A stretch of 47,092 bases of DNA. Source: Hormiphora californensis (lineage: Eukaryota > Ctenophora > Tentaculata > Cydippida > Pleurobrachiidae). The stretch is taken from assembly GCA_020137815.1 (NCBI GenBank), contig WFME01000014.1, forward strand, positions 1 to 47,092, read 5' to 3'. Positions 20,301-28,236 of the stretch are shown here, piece by piece. The position numbers were made by a program, and so were the translations under genes. How positions within the stretch are numbered: the first letter of the stretch is position 1; every line of letters starts with the position of its first letter. The notes under the pieces were generated by a model that saw only the letters and a list, made by a program, of their open reading frames with translations, was not told the DNA's origin and ran no database searches.

Positions 20301-20686
20301 GCCACAACCACTTCTATACACCCGATTGTGAGGGCGGCAGGATCTATTCGCACCAGTCTGCATGGGAATCTGGAAAACCTCCAGATCAGGGGCCACAATT
20401 TTACTGGAATACCCGGTTGTGAGGGCAGCAGAAATTTCGCACCATTCTGCATGGGAATCTGGAAAACCTCCAGGTCAGGGGCCACAATTTTACTGGAATA
20501 CCCGGTTGTGAGGGCATCAGAGATTTCGCACCACTCTGCATGGGTGTCCGTACAAGCCCCGGACAAGGTGCCACAACAAATTGTATACCCTGTTGTGAGG
20601 GCAGCAGAAATTTCGCACCATTCTACATGGGGGTCCGTACAAAGCCCAGACCGGGCATTAAACGATACATAGCCTAGAACAAACAA
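11300..20686 (-). CDS. Helitron RepHel polyprotein with OTU domains (3128 codons)
   Basis: Domains in order, approximate residues. 1-170: degenerate ~30-residue repeats with AEWCEIS and TTGY. 218-300: three ~32-residue repeats (MAEPLxNFQ...CPE...WEF). 470-680: one degenerate plus five near-identical 34-residue charged repeats (DYSQSEEGRVARSKADEK). About 1180-1240: Cys-containing region like the DUF6570 segment before Helitron N-domains (LCSGC...IPPTSVLNNMF). 1415-1560: OTU fold with catalytic residues replaced. About 1755: RFGPPTFFLTM (Helitron-like N). 1846-1850: HUH motif MPHFH. 1992-1996: YVSKY, the two catalytic Tyr. About 2325: Walker A GSGGTGKS, then IIDEISM, GDLFQLKPV, TQNQRQ, ITIHKSQS and SYVALSRC, the PIF1 motif set. 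2915-3055: OTU with GDGNC and NHYYPL. It nicks and unwinds element DNA for rolling-circle transposition; the OTU role is unknown. It ends out of frame with the next two OTUs. Confidence 0.95.
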   Translation of the reverse strand: MFVLGYVSFNARSGLCTDPHVEWCEISAALTTGYTICCGTLSGACTDTHAEWCEISDALTTGYSSKIVAPDLEVFQIPMQNGAKFLLPSQPGIPVKLWPLIWRFSRFPCRLVRIDPAALTIGCIEVVVAHDQGFVQIRPATGVFDRCGTSPHAAWVEICLLPTQLGNKNQNCGLCLVVVSNQITSLHGCVRETCKTEMTEMKERMTEIQKSVRKYFVNSKFMAEPLPNFQFILLTCPENGFKWEFCLVKYMAEPLQNFQVLFLPCPEIDYMWEFYLSKFVVESFQYFKFHNWKQYVQSENLYHNVFFANPDSLFPGNSAVTRKDTVAFDWNQLSMHTSDVSSVTGDCPGHLIDHEKEYLYQFGKIVHHTNTFGYISETYLYAVEVSNRFQVLSPEVNLENWRVAMRGGGKNPNEISLDDDNNNGDDQKLVRPAAKRKYVKRKGSIGQKRKQPRKGEEPKVNKPKSQVNRDYSKSVKGQAAIEKAEEKRRDTEQRKKYQGEYQVDYSQSEEGRVVRSKADEKRRDNDERKEYQGEYQVDYSQSEDGRVARSKADEKRRDNDERKEYQGDYQVDYSQSEEGRVARSKADEKRRDNDERKEYQGDYQVDYSQSEEGRVARSKADEKRRDTDDRKEYQGEYQVDYSQSEEGRVARSKADEKRRDNDERKKYQGDYQVDYQPKYRASRIIDTDFTVVTDCVNTLVLSDHVPDECCVDLFLDRKDEITKLRTSFMSPFNIRQEKKEGLYKYNLLEKVKLIIETDSLSDVSKNTLYGKGDRESGDEESGDPVNEVMMAMGIERLVDEIASKRSDALRSFKHYTNRISSFAARIITSVEELDKATGSEDRINTILGDGRHERGTEPYFLNVAYKNSQKFDFSSLVKECDPNNCILFSVAETDMFWDLLNELRSLVSSSMRKFVHEKYLKCTRIEYGNSNENEPHSVCRMYMYRPGKRNHPLQCYIPQVDDVEPCKSFEVLIRKGMVHHENVRLLYNIMSRLVKAHQVLCDIDTATLVDDIELLALIRKVKLEGKSTVSADLLEVGGTAHEMTYSSITELLSKQSDSTKRKAPSHMEVFRKSASKFPSANCVSCQTLVKPSNWSKIDVVKWKGFKNDKCKDIVPHQTIIDLLKKLTELNLLPTERETESDSSGEGSVSGMSGNLSSGTDDESEENCDVEVDHPLRQLHGLTLCSGCRVHLRKDQIPPTSVLNNMFAGRTPPVLSCLNDIETMLISPAKCFQTVIKSGTISTKLPFSERLSKLKGNSIYLPLSTEKTLETLEIFSKNDWKQLIESAANLIQVYNVPTKDRKVFREIVKRNRVIPALMWLCENNVNFRNMAPPDNVDEELPDVFGTEVEGVKSDSNTDSNSDSNTDGEGSGCPTFEYYPVDVDWQKMVCDQIEGVKFEKKSSTCDSPCLVVEVKAVPEESVTVKQEDSWWRTVSYLVTGNQRQWQRFKKAVGDFIDNNIEVVVDIVKNTNNMYKGNPAFGKCVESLKKDMKDSVSFSYPIVLEVTAVYLNVPINVFNNDRSGDNQWHILMSSKGPNGSNTVWLRRDRFCHEIKSKDDDFAMNLNVIQNRGYYFAPAHEGIRSGKSYVKYITSDDMLAYRNFVFVDSKESKSELKFEDVVELLKIGNKPLQTDHIDLDTLSFVKRFPYGINGAREDRPRKINNSQFEKAALLTSCGPHRRDTPYLFHLLNQRENRDIFKGIFTVENSTSITKKFLESSDNFQEKANLFLKNVRNVLKKVPSQAAFWKAKLKIAEAMIYRFGPPTFFLTMSPAEYNDSKLHKYLVSQNSDVPNVKKMSTSQLVCLDPILTGQYIQAKWNATRELFMSEANPIGKVTNCFIRTEYQTRLMPHFHCLIWIEGAPIIGRDSPEEVIKFGLRYISCKLPDEDDPIMRDLVLKHQVHKCNSYCLKTSKKSGKCKCKFGFPRKNTEHAVLSSVAASVQSRRESQFNVRLLEIPRTTREMYVNDYNPILLMIWEGNHDIQLICDDASTVAGYVSKYACKAPTSLIDQMDFLQLNEGASNTSNMLSAAMRIMRSREIGSIEASYQILAINPVYTTIKHVFIAALPREKRGKMLKSKAQRSMLPDDSEDVTHGSLVDDFYPNRPDDLAEMSLYDYRMHCSRIGNKPGNVKPDKLITLKNDKGFMAKNSENEKKRLLIVGPSLVEGKEEDFYMSRIMMYTPWVDESTLMGPSTTYHEEYLRIKDLHDDLKYDVEKALELARKQKAIEVEREKLSKIDDGNCSSDECPTGNDDNNGVGDGGSESNIPDEMYENVPVKTRKELDDMVGSFGEGQSMVYVRFTENVAHYRLHKKNLCSCTTFKPARYFVSGSGGTGKSYVIRGVMSYAYVESQENPGTIMRILLGAPTGIASFGVGGVTLHGLWYLPVTFAKKELLNHLDVRIKLKLQATYTDTVGHIIDEISMVSNHTLVQISSRMSEIFSSDETFGGIPIMIFGDLFQLKPVAAKFPFEPVNLNTLIKIDEGKHVLKGKLVNLWDEFEFMELTQNQRQSGDNNKLWRELLERARFGILSEDDVEVLKSRVIPVAEGKDAFETIIEKYRQLEDSGSNPVCLVAKTSMCKDFNKKVMEVKGEVPIKITAIDKFRKGSRSQYKHLSEQLEGLDARETAGLEKELHLGVGTRVMLRYNDNTKPGLVNGAVGKIVRFEYDSVSKKTKFVSVVVVKFDNQSEEYGVERIEREFRFKKIVVRRKMFSLTASYAITIHKSQSLTLKCVFADLGMTVFETGMSYVALSRCKTLEGLHLLNFKANKVKPDPRVVREYEKQKGTVIRSPLLEEKKCIPERLWYTTGAKKKAKEVIREVSKKKIKSKKRTKVAPKNRKKKTVKSKVLPALPNEPVHVGDQGVQNDSARVEDVRNTFQYRPLDEATQREVCKSVNIPFVKKAYNGTESEVITETRKPHERSKEIGNVEGDGNCWYRSVSSMLCGDENYWCVVKEKVLSFASSNKRSVANVYFNDDVDEFSKFLSTHQTRNEYADEIIVDLTACMLSLPINIFSSVKGKWIMNLDDGFDSPLLWGRRFLLENRLIEKTNNFNMNVMYENDNHYYPLLSGLTAVKSNKRKICETKVLPAPSDVPEVDIDDDPSNFEIVAEPPMKHKYMPLDEASQREFCESFENTIC
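18655..19270 (-). repeat. 102-bp (34-residue) tandem repeats inside the Helitron ORF
   Basis: Five nearly identical 102-bp units and one degenerate unit, in frame. Each encodes an acidic/basic alternating segment with DYSQSEEGR and KADEKRRDN(D/E), likely an extended or coiled linker. Near-identity of units suggests recent expansion or ongoing homogenisation. The 275- and 197-codon plus-strand ORFs here are antisense readings of the repeat. Confidence 0.95.
19800..20040 (-). repeat. Three ~96-bp repeats in the Helitron N-terminal region
   Basis: Each encodes about 32 residues of the form MAEPLxNFQxxxLxCPExxxxWEF; the third is most diverged. Function unknown. Confidence 0.7.
20240..20665 (-). 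repeat. Four to five ~88-bp repeats at the Helitron ORF start, read in shifting frames
   Basis: Units share ATTTCGCACCATTCTGCATG, CCACAA and CCGGTTGTGAGGGCAGCAG. In one frame they encode AEWCEIS..ALTTGY; the middle units are read in another frame within the annotated ORF (QIPMQNGAKFLL), so small indels have shifted some units while keeping the ORF open. The true start codon could therefore lie downstream of 20686. Confidence 0.75.
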
Positions 20687-21298
20687 ACGGAACCTATATT
20701 GAAAGAAGGGCGGTTAGCATCAAATTATAAACAAAAGTAATACACTTTATGCCCGGGAGTATTTGGTACAATGACATACTGCCTACGCCTATTGTGGATG
20801 GTAGCACCTTTTGTGTCCTCAATCACTGCGCTGGCAAGCGCAAAAGGTGACCCCATCCATCCCCCGAAAAAAATTTCCCCCAAAAACGGCCCGCTTGCTC
20901 ACAGCGTATATATAGTTATTTCATACTTTTAGCCCATTTTGGCACTTTTTGACATGCCATAACTCCCGAACCGGAAGAGCTAGGAAGCTGAAATTTTGTA
21001 CTTAGAAGCTTCTTGTAGATCTCTATCGATGGTAAAAATTTCAAGTGGCTAGCTCTTTTTGTTCAAAAGTTATAACACCACCCCCAAAACAGAAAATTCA
21101 GTGTGGGGATAACTAGGTTGATACATATATATATACATACATAGATGTATAGACGCTTTGTTACCTTCCGTTTGGTCCCAGTTTGAGACGAACCAGACAT
21201 CGTACGACCTTAAACCAAGCGGCATTCGACAGATAATTGTCTCGTGCATGTACCCATTTGGGTGGCGAACTCTCAGTCTTACCTATGACTGCGCGCAA
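20687..21298. other. Region upstream of the Helitron ORF, no gene
   Basis: Contains the palindromic pair CACCTTTTG / CAAAAGGTG (about 20803 and 20845) and a TATATATA at about 20907-20915 that could serve the minus-strand Helitron promoter; this is only a position argument. The rest is A/T-rich and unassigned. The Helitron 5-prime end should lie in this stretch. Confidence 0.35.
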
Positions 21299-21668
21299 TG
21301 ACGTCACGAGTGACGTCATTGCGTGAGATCGACTAACTTTTTTCAAACGCCTCTAGCACCCTGAAGACGTGTTCCGATTTCTGATTTGACGGAAAATCGT
21401 TACCGGCAAATCGTCTGAACTTTCAGATACTATATTGCGAATTTTCGTAGCGTCATCATTTTGAGCCCTTAAATCGCGTCGGAAGTCAAAAATTTGACGA
21501 AAAATTCAGTAAAATTGAACAGTTTTCGAGCAAAAACTCCCTTTCCTGACCACTGTGGTCAATGATACCTTACGAAGCTCCTTCAGGGTATTCATTCAAA
21601 ATATATCGTGATAGCAATTACGTCGTTATGACGTCACTAATTACGTCAGATGACGTCATAATGACGTC
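21299..21668. promoter_or_regulatory. Cluster of CRE-type TGACGTCA palindromes
   Basis: Perfect TGACGTCA at 21299-21306, 21311-21318, 21629-21636 and 21651-21658, and TGACGTC at 21662. The first pair forms a larger palindrome (CAATGACGTCAC..GTGACGTCATTG). The motif is the canonical CREB/ATF site; no gene start is evident nearby, so a regulatory role is inference. Confidence 0.5.
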
Positions 21669-21787
21669 TAAAATTAAGATTTTCACAGAAATTCGTCTCG
21701 TTTCTCATATAGCACATCATTTCGACAATATTACATCATGAAATAATGTCATGCTGCGATTAGAAACCAAAAAGAGACCTAAATTAA

Positions 21788-21927
21788 GCCAAAAACTAAT
21801 TGAAATTAGTTGGCGGGAAAGGTGACCCACTTACACCTTTGCCTGCTGCCGGGATCAGGGATATAAGAGGTGAATATAATGGAATAAGACAGTGAAAGAG
21901 AGTGTGAGTGAAAGAGAGAGAGAGAGA

Positions 21928-21968
<41 letters not shown>

Positions 21969-22199
21969 GGAGAGAGCGGGAGAGAGAGAGAGAATGACAG
22001 AGAGCGAGAGAGACAGAGAGACAGGGACAGGGAGACAGGGAGGAGACAGACGGATAGAACGAACAGGAATAAGTTACTCTCGAAAAATAAGAGATTGAGA
22101 TACCGAGGGATAAAATGAGAGTTCGTGGTGATACCCGGCAGTAGCAAAAGGTGTAAGTGGGTCACCTTTCCCGCCAACTAATTTCAATTAGTTTTTGGC
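21788..22199. mobile_element. Miniature element J with TTAA target (piggyBac-like)
   Basis: Inverted ends of more than 50 perfect bp starting GCCAAAAACTAATTGAAATT on the left and complementary on the right, extending imperfectly to about 75 bp. TTAA flanks both ends (21784-21787, 22200-22203). The interior is a (GA)n tract. TTAA duplication is characteristic of piggyBac elements (established); no transposase is present. Confidence 0.85.
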
Positions 22200-22231
22200 T
22201 TAATATGTCGTCAATGTGTTTCAGACTATTA

Positions 22232-23004
22232 AAGTGAGAGTGGAATTCCTGTTTAATCAGTATGTAACAAACAAGATAGAAACAATCGTCGTGTTTTACT
22301 AATACATTCTAAATTGTATAAGCAGTGAGTTTGACATGTCCATGCACAGAAGCAGAACAATACAAGTTAGCATATTAAAAATCTAAAGAATGTTTTAGTA
22401 AAACACAAGGATTGTTTTTATCCTGTTTGATAAATATTGATCCAGCAGAAATTCCCCGCTAGTAACAATAATATCTCAGTGTTGGGTGGGTCGATTTTGA
22501 GCGGCAAAAAGGCAAAATGCTCGTAGAACTAATCTCTACAACCTCAAACAAACTTGTCCAATTCTGATTCTGTCCACTCTCATTTTAAAGTTGATTAGCT
22601 TTCTGAGCATTTTGCGTTTTTGCCGCTCAAAATCGACCCACCCATCACTGAGATATTTTTGTTATGTTGGGAGAACTCCTGTTTAATCAGTATGTATAAA
22701 ACATAATAGAAACAATCGTCGTGTTTTACTAACACATTCTGAATATAAGCAGTGAGGTTGACATGTCCATGCACAGAAGCAGGGCAATGCAAGCCAGCAT
22801 ATTAAAAATTTAAAAAATGTGTTAGTAAAACACAAGGATTGTTTCTATCCTGTTTGGTAAATACTGATCCAGCAGTAATTCTCCCAACATAACAAAAATA
22901 TCTCAGTGATGGGTGGGTCGATTTTGAGCGGCAAAAAGCTCAGAGAGCTATTCTCTACTACCTACAACAAACTTGTCCAATTCTGACCCGGTCCACTCTC
23001 ACTT
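22232..23004. mobile_element. Foldback element H (composite inverted and repeated units)
   Basis: Ends AAGTGAGAGTGG / CCACTCTCACTT with TA at 22230-22231 and 23005-23006. Inside are two copies of a ~200-bp unit, each itself an imperfect palindrome (GTGTTTTACTAA opposite TTAGTAAAACAC), joined by an inverted segment containing CGCTCAAAATCGACCCACCC. The ends resemble element D. A fragment of its right end is also at about 24166-24206. Confidence 0.75.
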
Positions 23005-23057
23005 TAAAGGGCCTGAAACCCAAATTTTATTTATTTATTTTGAACACTACATTGTGT

Positions 23058-23887
23058 GGGGGGGGGGGGGGACATGTTAATTTTGTTAACTTTGTTAATA
23101 TTAACATCGAGAAAACAGGTGATTTATTAACAAAATTAACAAAACGTTAACAAACGTTAACAAATGCCATTTATGCCATCTAAATCCCCTTTAGCACGTA
23201 TTTTTGGTATCTAACACTTATTCTGCGAGCAAAGTTGTTCCTTCTGCACGGTTTATATACCCCTACTACCTCTACTACGGCTTTTTTACAGCGATTTGTT
23301 CCACTGTGTAAATTTTAATAAAAACTAGCCAAACTAAACCGCAATTGAAGTCAAATGACCCTAATTCACATTTTCCAACCCTAAAAACCAAATAAGACTC
23401 ATGAATTTACCTTAAAACGAAAAATATCCCAAAAATCAATTTTTCTAAAAAAACACAAGGATTTGTAGCGAAGCAAATTTTCAATCTTTGACCAAAAAAT
23501 TGATTTTGGAAAAATTTTATTACTTTTTCCAACAGAAACGTTGTATTTCATCTTATTAAGTCCAAAGAATAGATAACCAATGAAAATATTTTGTTAAAGT
23601 GAGATTTTATTCGCTAAATTGAAATATTTGCAACTTTTGGATTTTTATCGATTTTGAGCCAAAAACCTGTATGTCAGACTTTGGTTATATCGGAAAAGGC
23701 CTTGTTTGGGTATGCATGTGTTAGGTAATTCATTAAACTATAAAATTAAACCAGTTAAAGTCGTATTACCAACCAATAAGAACAGTCTTTTAGCATTTGT
23801 TAACTTTGTTAATTTTGTTAATTAACGTTAATTAACAAAATCGAAAAAAAAGAGGTGATTTATTAACAATTAACATGTCCCCCCCCC
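23058..23887. mobile_element. Non-autonomous transposon, family K-like copy 2 (poly-G ends)
   Basis: 830 bp, poly-G start followed by ACATGTTAATTTTGTTAAC and complementary end TTAACATGTCCCCCCCCC, flanked by the 8-bp repeat CATTGTGT (23050-23057 and 23888-23895). Subterminal regions are rich in TTTGTTAA/TTAACAAA units, paralleling the GTCTAC units of the 4578 element. The interior is A/T-rich without ORFs. Confidence 0.8.
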
Positions 23888-24165
23888 CATTGTGTTCATA
23901 ATGAGTTTTCAAATGTTCTGTGTAGGCAGTATGTCATTCTACCAACTATTTAAACAACTTCTTCCAATAAACTTGAATACTCCCAGGCATTGAAGGCAGA
24001 GGGAAATTATCAAGGGAATGGGCAGCAACGGAACTGCCGAGTTCAAAAATCAAATACTTCTGTAGTGAAATAAAATATCAAATATAAAATTTTCATGGGG
24101 ACAACAATTATAATAGGTACGGAAACAATGCAATTACAAAAGATTTCACATACCCATCCATCTAC

Positions 24166-24206
24166 TACCTACAACAAACTTTTGATTCGGTCCAATCTCA
24201 CTTTAA
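24166..24206. mobile_element. Fragment of element H right end
   Basis: CTACTACCTACAACAAACTT and TCTCACTTTAA match the right terminus of the element at 22232-23004. Confidence 0.65.
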
Positions 24207-24219
24207 CTGGTCTGTCAGG

Positions 24220-25380
24220 ACAGACTTACAGTTCTTCACAGGATGAAGTTATCCTAGCGCTTCAGCCTCTTGTCAGGTCTGGTAGGAAGTGGAAAGCAGG
24301 GGAAGAGTTAGAGGAGGCAGTTAGTGATGTTCGGTGTGATGCAGTCCGCGGTATGATTCCTCCATACCCTAGGGCCTAGGGCAGGGATTGGCTTCGGTGA
24401 GTGGTGAAAGCCTTGGGAGAAGCTGTCGGACAGCGAGAGGAGAGGTGTTGTGATTGAGCGAGTTCGAGAGAGGTTAGACCAGGTGAGGACTGTAGAGACC
24501 ATGCAGTTAGAGGTTCAGGGGATGTGGTTAGCTTGGAGGGAGGATGTGGTCTCGATGGAGTTAAGCTGGAGAAGCCTATTTGACCTGAAGGAGGGAATGG
24601 TTGGCTTCATCCTAAGAGCAGTATATGGAACCCTTGTCGTGCCGTCACTTGCAAAGAAGTGGAAGGAAGGGGAAGACGGTCTTTGCAAGCTGTGTGGTGA
24701 TGCTCCAGGGAGTATTCGCCATATTCTAACCGGCTGTAAGGTGGCTCTGGGTCAGGGGAGATACCGGTCGCGGCATGACAAGGTCCTGCGGCAGATATGC
24801 GAGCAGGTAAGGTTTCACTGCGAGGTCCGTGCCAACGCTGCATCGAGGTCCACGCGAGCCGCGAGGGTCCCGGAGTATCGAGTTCGTTGCAGAGGGTAAG
24901 AAGGGGAAGAAGAAGGGGAAGAAGGGGGTTAGTGGGTGTGGGATCCTGTCAGGCGCTAAGGACTGGGTTGTCCTCTCTGACATCGGAAGTCAGCTCAAGT
25001 TCGCGGCGGAGATCGCCCAGACCAGGTTAAGGCCTGATCTTGTTGTCTTCTCGCGAGAGGTAAAGACGGTGATCTGGTGGGAGCTCACTTGCCCTGCAGA
25101 AGAGAGAATAGGGGATGCTCATACTCTCAAGATTGAACGGTACACGGACCTTGAGAGGGAGTGTGAGTCTAATGGGTGGAGGTGTTTTAATATGGCGGTA
25201 GAGGTTGGGGCTCGAGGGCAGGTCGCGGATAGTCTGGTTAGAGCAGCTTCTCGTCTTGGGTTTGGAGGGAGGGGTCTTAGGAAGCTGGTTAAGGATACGG
25301 GGAAAGAGGCTGCTCACTGTTCCATGTGGATCTACTTCCATTCGGCGAAGAAGGAGTGGGAGTACAGGAATGTGGAGTAG
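24220..25380 (+). pseudogene. R2-type non-LTR retrotransposon, C-terminal remnant
   Basis: Coding pieces in three frames. 24220-24379 reads LVRSGRKWKAGEELEEAV. 24450-24899 has the Cys/His knuckle CKLCGDAPGSIRHILTGC followed by GRYRSRHDKVL. 24885-25380 carries a PD-(D/E)XK restriction-like endonuclease core: RPDLVVFS, WWELTCP, K and RY. This order (knuckle, then endonuclease after the RT) is that of R2/site-specific LINEs (established). The reverse transcriptase itself is missing, so it is 5-prime truncated, and at least two frameshifts (about 24380-24450 and 24830-24890) make it inactive. Stop at 25378-25380. Confidence 0.8.
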
Positions 25381-25800
25381 TGGAGGCAGTGCAAGTGAAG
25401 TGGTTGAGACTCGCCCTCGCAGTGGAGTGTGTGTTTGGACGGGTGTACCCTTACTGTCATAAACCTGTCAAAGGGGTAGGCAGTGAGGGACCCCAGTCGA
25501 CACATTCATTCCGGGCAACTGGGTATAGATCGAACGGTGGTCTCAGATTATCGAGATTGCTGGGGCGCCTGACTTAGTACCTTGTGTACCCGTACCGAAT
25601 TAAAGCCCCGAAACGGTGTCAGGTTTACGGCTGATGAGTTCGATCTGAGTCTCGGTTTCTGGCGAGTGTCCACATTTACCATCTTAGTGGACGGAGCTGT
25701 TCCGGATCTCTTGGTGTTTGGCGGAGTTAGGTGTGGCTAGGTTTGGAGGTTTGGAGGTTGGTTTTGCGGGGTTTGTCTCGGTTCTTTGGGTTTGGTCTGG
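25381..25800 (+). mobile_element. Probable 3-prime UTR of the LINE remnant
   Basis: G/T-rich unique sequence directly following the LINE stop codon, with no ORF of note; the 3-prime end and target duplication were not found. Confidence 0.4.
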
Positions 25801-25984
25801 CAGCATGTTCTCAACTTACCTCCCGAGCCGCGTCATGCTCCAAACACTAGTGACACATTCACCCCCCCCCTCCCATTCACCCATGTAGTCAATCACTCCA
25901 CAAACGGAATGATCCAAATCTTTACTAGTCTCACTGGCAAGCCCAAAAAACCCAAAAATACAATTTTTATAATATAGACTTGAA

Positions 25985-26108
25985 GTTTCTTAACTTTAAA
26001 AAAAAGTTTTGTCTACTTTTGTCTACATTTGTCTACACTTTCATTTTCAAAATCTGGTGCAATGTTCCTCTAGGCAAAAAAAGGTGACGCCCCCCCCCCC
26101 CCCCCCCC
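25985..26108. mobile_element. Family K fragment (right end)
   Basis: Matches the right ~125 bp of the 4578-6875 element (GTCTACACTTTCATTTTCAA, TCTGGTGCAATGTTCCT, GGTGACG then poly-C). The left end was not found, so it is truncated. Confidence 0.8.
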
Positions 26109-27392
26109 GAAAGGCCACTGAAGTGGAGCACCCGCTGACCCAACTCCCCACAGTCTCCCTAACCCAGGAGCACCCCTCTCACCAGCTGTACCAACCCGCA
26201 CATGTAGTTTTCAATCACCAGCTTTGTAGAATAGGAGGATAAATTCCCCGATAAGTAATTAACGGTATTTCACCCCGATTTCCCGGGCAAACCCCTTCCC
26301 CCAGGCATCCTAGGAAAATCTGGCTCCAACTGCATATACTCACTGAGTGAGGTGCAACTAGCGTTTGAGAAAAATATCATTTCTGATGCACCTCCCTCAC
26401 AGAGCAAAATTTTTGTAACTTTTCATGCGCAAATGACGATTTTGAGTATACTGCAAGTATCTAGCTATTAATATTTGTGAAATGTGAGGTGCTAGAGGCT
26501 CGCGAGCAGCTGTAAGTTAGCATGACTTTAAAACCTTTTGCACCTCACACATTGACGATTGGTTAATTTAGTTAAAATATTTTAATGGTTTTTCATTGGC
26601 AATTTCTCATACCCCACAATATGTTCAATCGGAGTTTTTGAATTGAGGAGATATCATTTGTTCATAAATTATTCAACTTAATTCACTTACTGACATTCAA
26701 CTCCTCTGTTAACAATGTTAGATGGTCGATTGACAACAGCTAGAAAGCACCATCGCTGAAGCACCTGGGAAGAGATCACGGTTAAAGTTGTCTAGTTAAA
26801 ATGTTCTAACCCCTCTTTGGGAGGGTGAGATTCCTTCCCACGCCCTTGGGATGCAAGCCGCAGCTAATGTCGAACTTACAGAGCATCGTACATACCGATC
26901 AGCTGATATCAGGGAAACATAGCCGCAACCCTGTGTCCCATATAAACCGTATTATTGTCGCTCACTAAACCTCTTACACATTCTAGATAGGCTAACTTCA
27001 AAGGGATGGTGCCGAGTAATGGGATGGTGCCCAGTTATTGGATGCTACCCAGCGATGGGACCATGTCTGACAAATTACTTAACATAAAACTTAAGAAAAT
27101 TATATTATTAGGACCCGCAAAGACATTCTAGCGTGCGCAAAATAACAAGAGGTCAATATTTCTCTCGGCCACCCTGTATATTCACCTTTATTCCAAGGAC
27201 ACACTGTCGGAGAAGGACATGTCGGACGACAGTATGGACATATAAGTTCTTGGGCTCACCAGTATGGATCATGAGTCCATCATGCTCTTGGCCCTCTGTC
27301 CTCGCAGCTTACCACTGACAACGACCTGTTGGAAAATTGATGTGGTGAGGTCCAAAATGTTAAATTTATTTGTAAATACACATTGATATAAG
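26109..27392. other. No gene recognised
   Basis: Contains a weak family G-like stretch near 26236-26334 (CACCCCGATTTCCCGG ... GGCTCCAACTG) and opposed GTGAGGTGCAA / TTGCACCTCAC about 190 bp apart (26350, 26540). I searched here for RPS3 exon 2 by eye and did not see it. Confidence 0.4.
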
Positions 27393-27824
<432 letters not shown>

Positions 27825-28087
27825 AAAAGGGAGGTGGTTAATATTTCCCACGGTATTACAAGGCACTGACAAGGGACAAAGACGGAACACTGCGCGCAAA
27901 AAACTACCACATCTGACTTAACAGCGCGCACTCTATATTGTTTTGAGACCTTTTTCTGCTAGTCGCGGTGCGGGCTGGCGCGAATGTGAGTACAGAAATG
28001 TGAAACACAACCCTGTGTGGGTGACATCACACACATAGGCAGTGTACACTACAATGGTTAACACTAGGGTTAACATGGTTAACATAC

Positions 28088-28201
28088 CTCAACACCAGAG
28101 TAACCATCCTCAGCCAGCTCACGGGTCAGGAACTTATCAAGCTCAGCCTTGAAAACTCCATCCTGGACAAACTTCCTCTTCTTGCTGATTTGGTATGCCA
28201 T
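28088..28201 (-). CDS. RPS3: Ribosomal protein S3, first coding exon
   Basis: 38 codons from ATG (28201) beginning [10 protein letters not shown] and ending [14 protein letters not shown], the highly conserved N-terminus of eukaryotic 40S protein uS3, followed at once by the donor GAG|GTATGT. The exon boundary after GVE is in phase 0. uS3 sits at the mRNA entry of the small ribosomal subunit. Later exons (KH domain onward) were not seen on the minus strand below 28088; either the intron runs far into the repeat region, or the locus is broken or is an exon-only relic. The leader just upstream looks like a TOP tract, as expected for a functional ribosomal-protein gene. Confidence 0.9.
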
Positions 28202-28236
28202 GATTGCACTAGAGTTACGAAGAGAGAAAGGGGGTT
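28202..28236 (-). promoter_or_regulatory. RPS3 leader with 5-prime TOP-like pyrimidine tract
   Basis: Minus-strand sequence CCCCCTTTCTCTCTTCG lies about 18 bases before the ATG. A C followed by an uninterrupted pyrimidine run at the cap site is the TOP motif that places ribosomal-protein mRNAs under mTOR-dependent translation control (established). That transcription starts here is inference. Confidence 0.5.

Larger units (their letters stand above)
10097..20686 (-). mobile_element. Autonomous OTU-Helitron
   Basis: Minimal extent from the 3-prime hairpin to the start codon of the large ORF; the 5-prime terminus lies somewhere above 20686 and was not located. The element encodes HUH/two-Tyr Rep, PIF1-type helicase and several OTU domains in two overlapping frames. 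Rolling-circle transposition with a Rep-helicase protein is established for Helitrons. OTU domains are known in some animal Helitron/Helentron proteins; four in one element, one of them inactive, is unusual as far as I know. Confidence 0.9.

Noticed and set aside
21806-22177. ORFs over the (GA)n tract on both strands
   Set aside because: Simple-sequence translation inside a miniature transposon.
24607-25341. Minus-strand ORFs opposite the LINE
   Set aside because: Antisense to clear R2-type coding sequence; no independent support.
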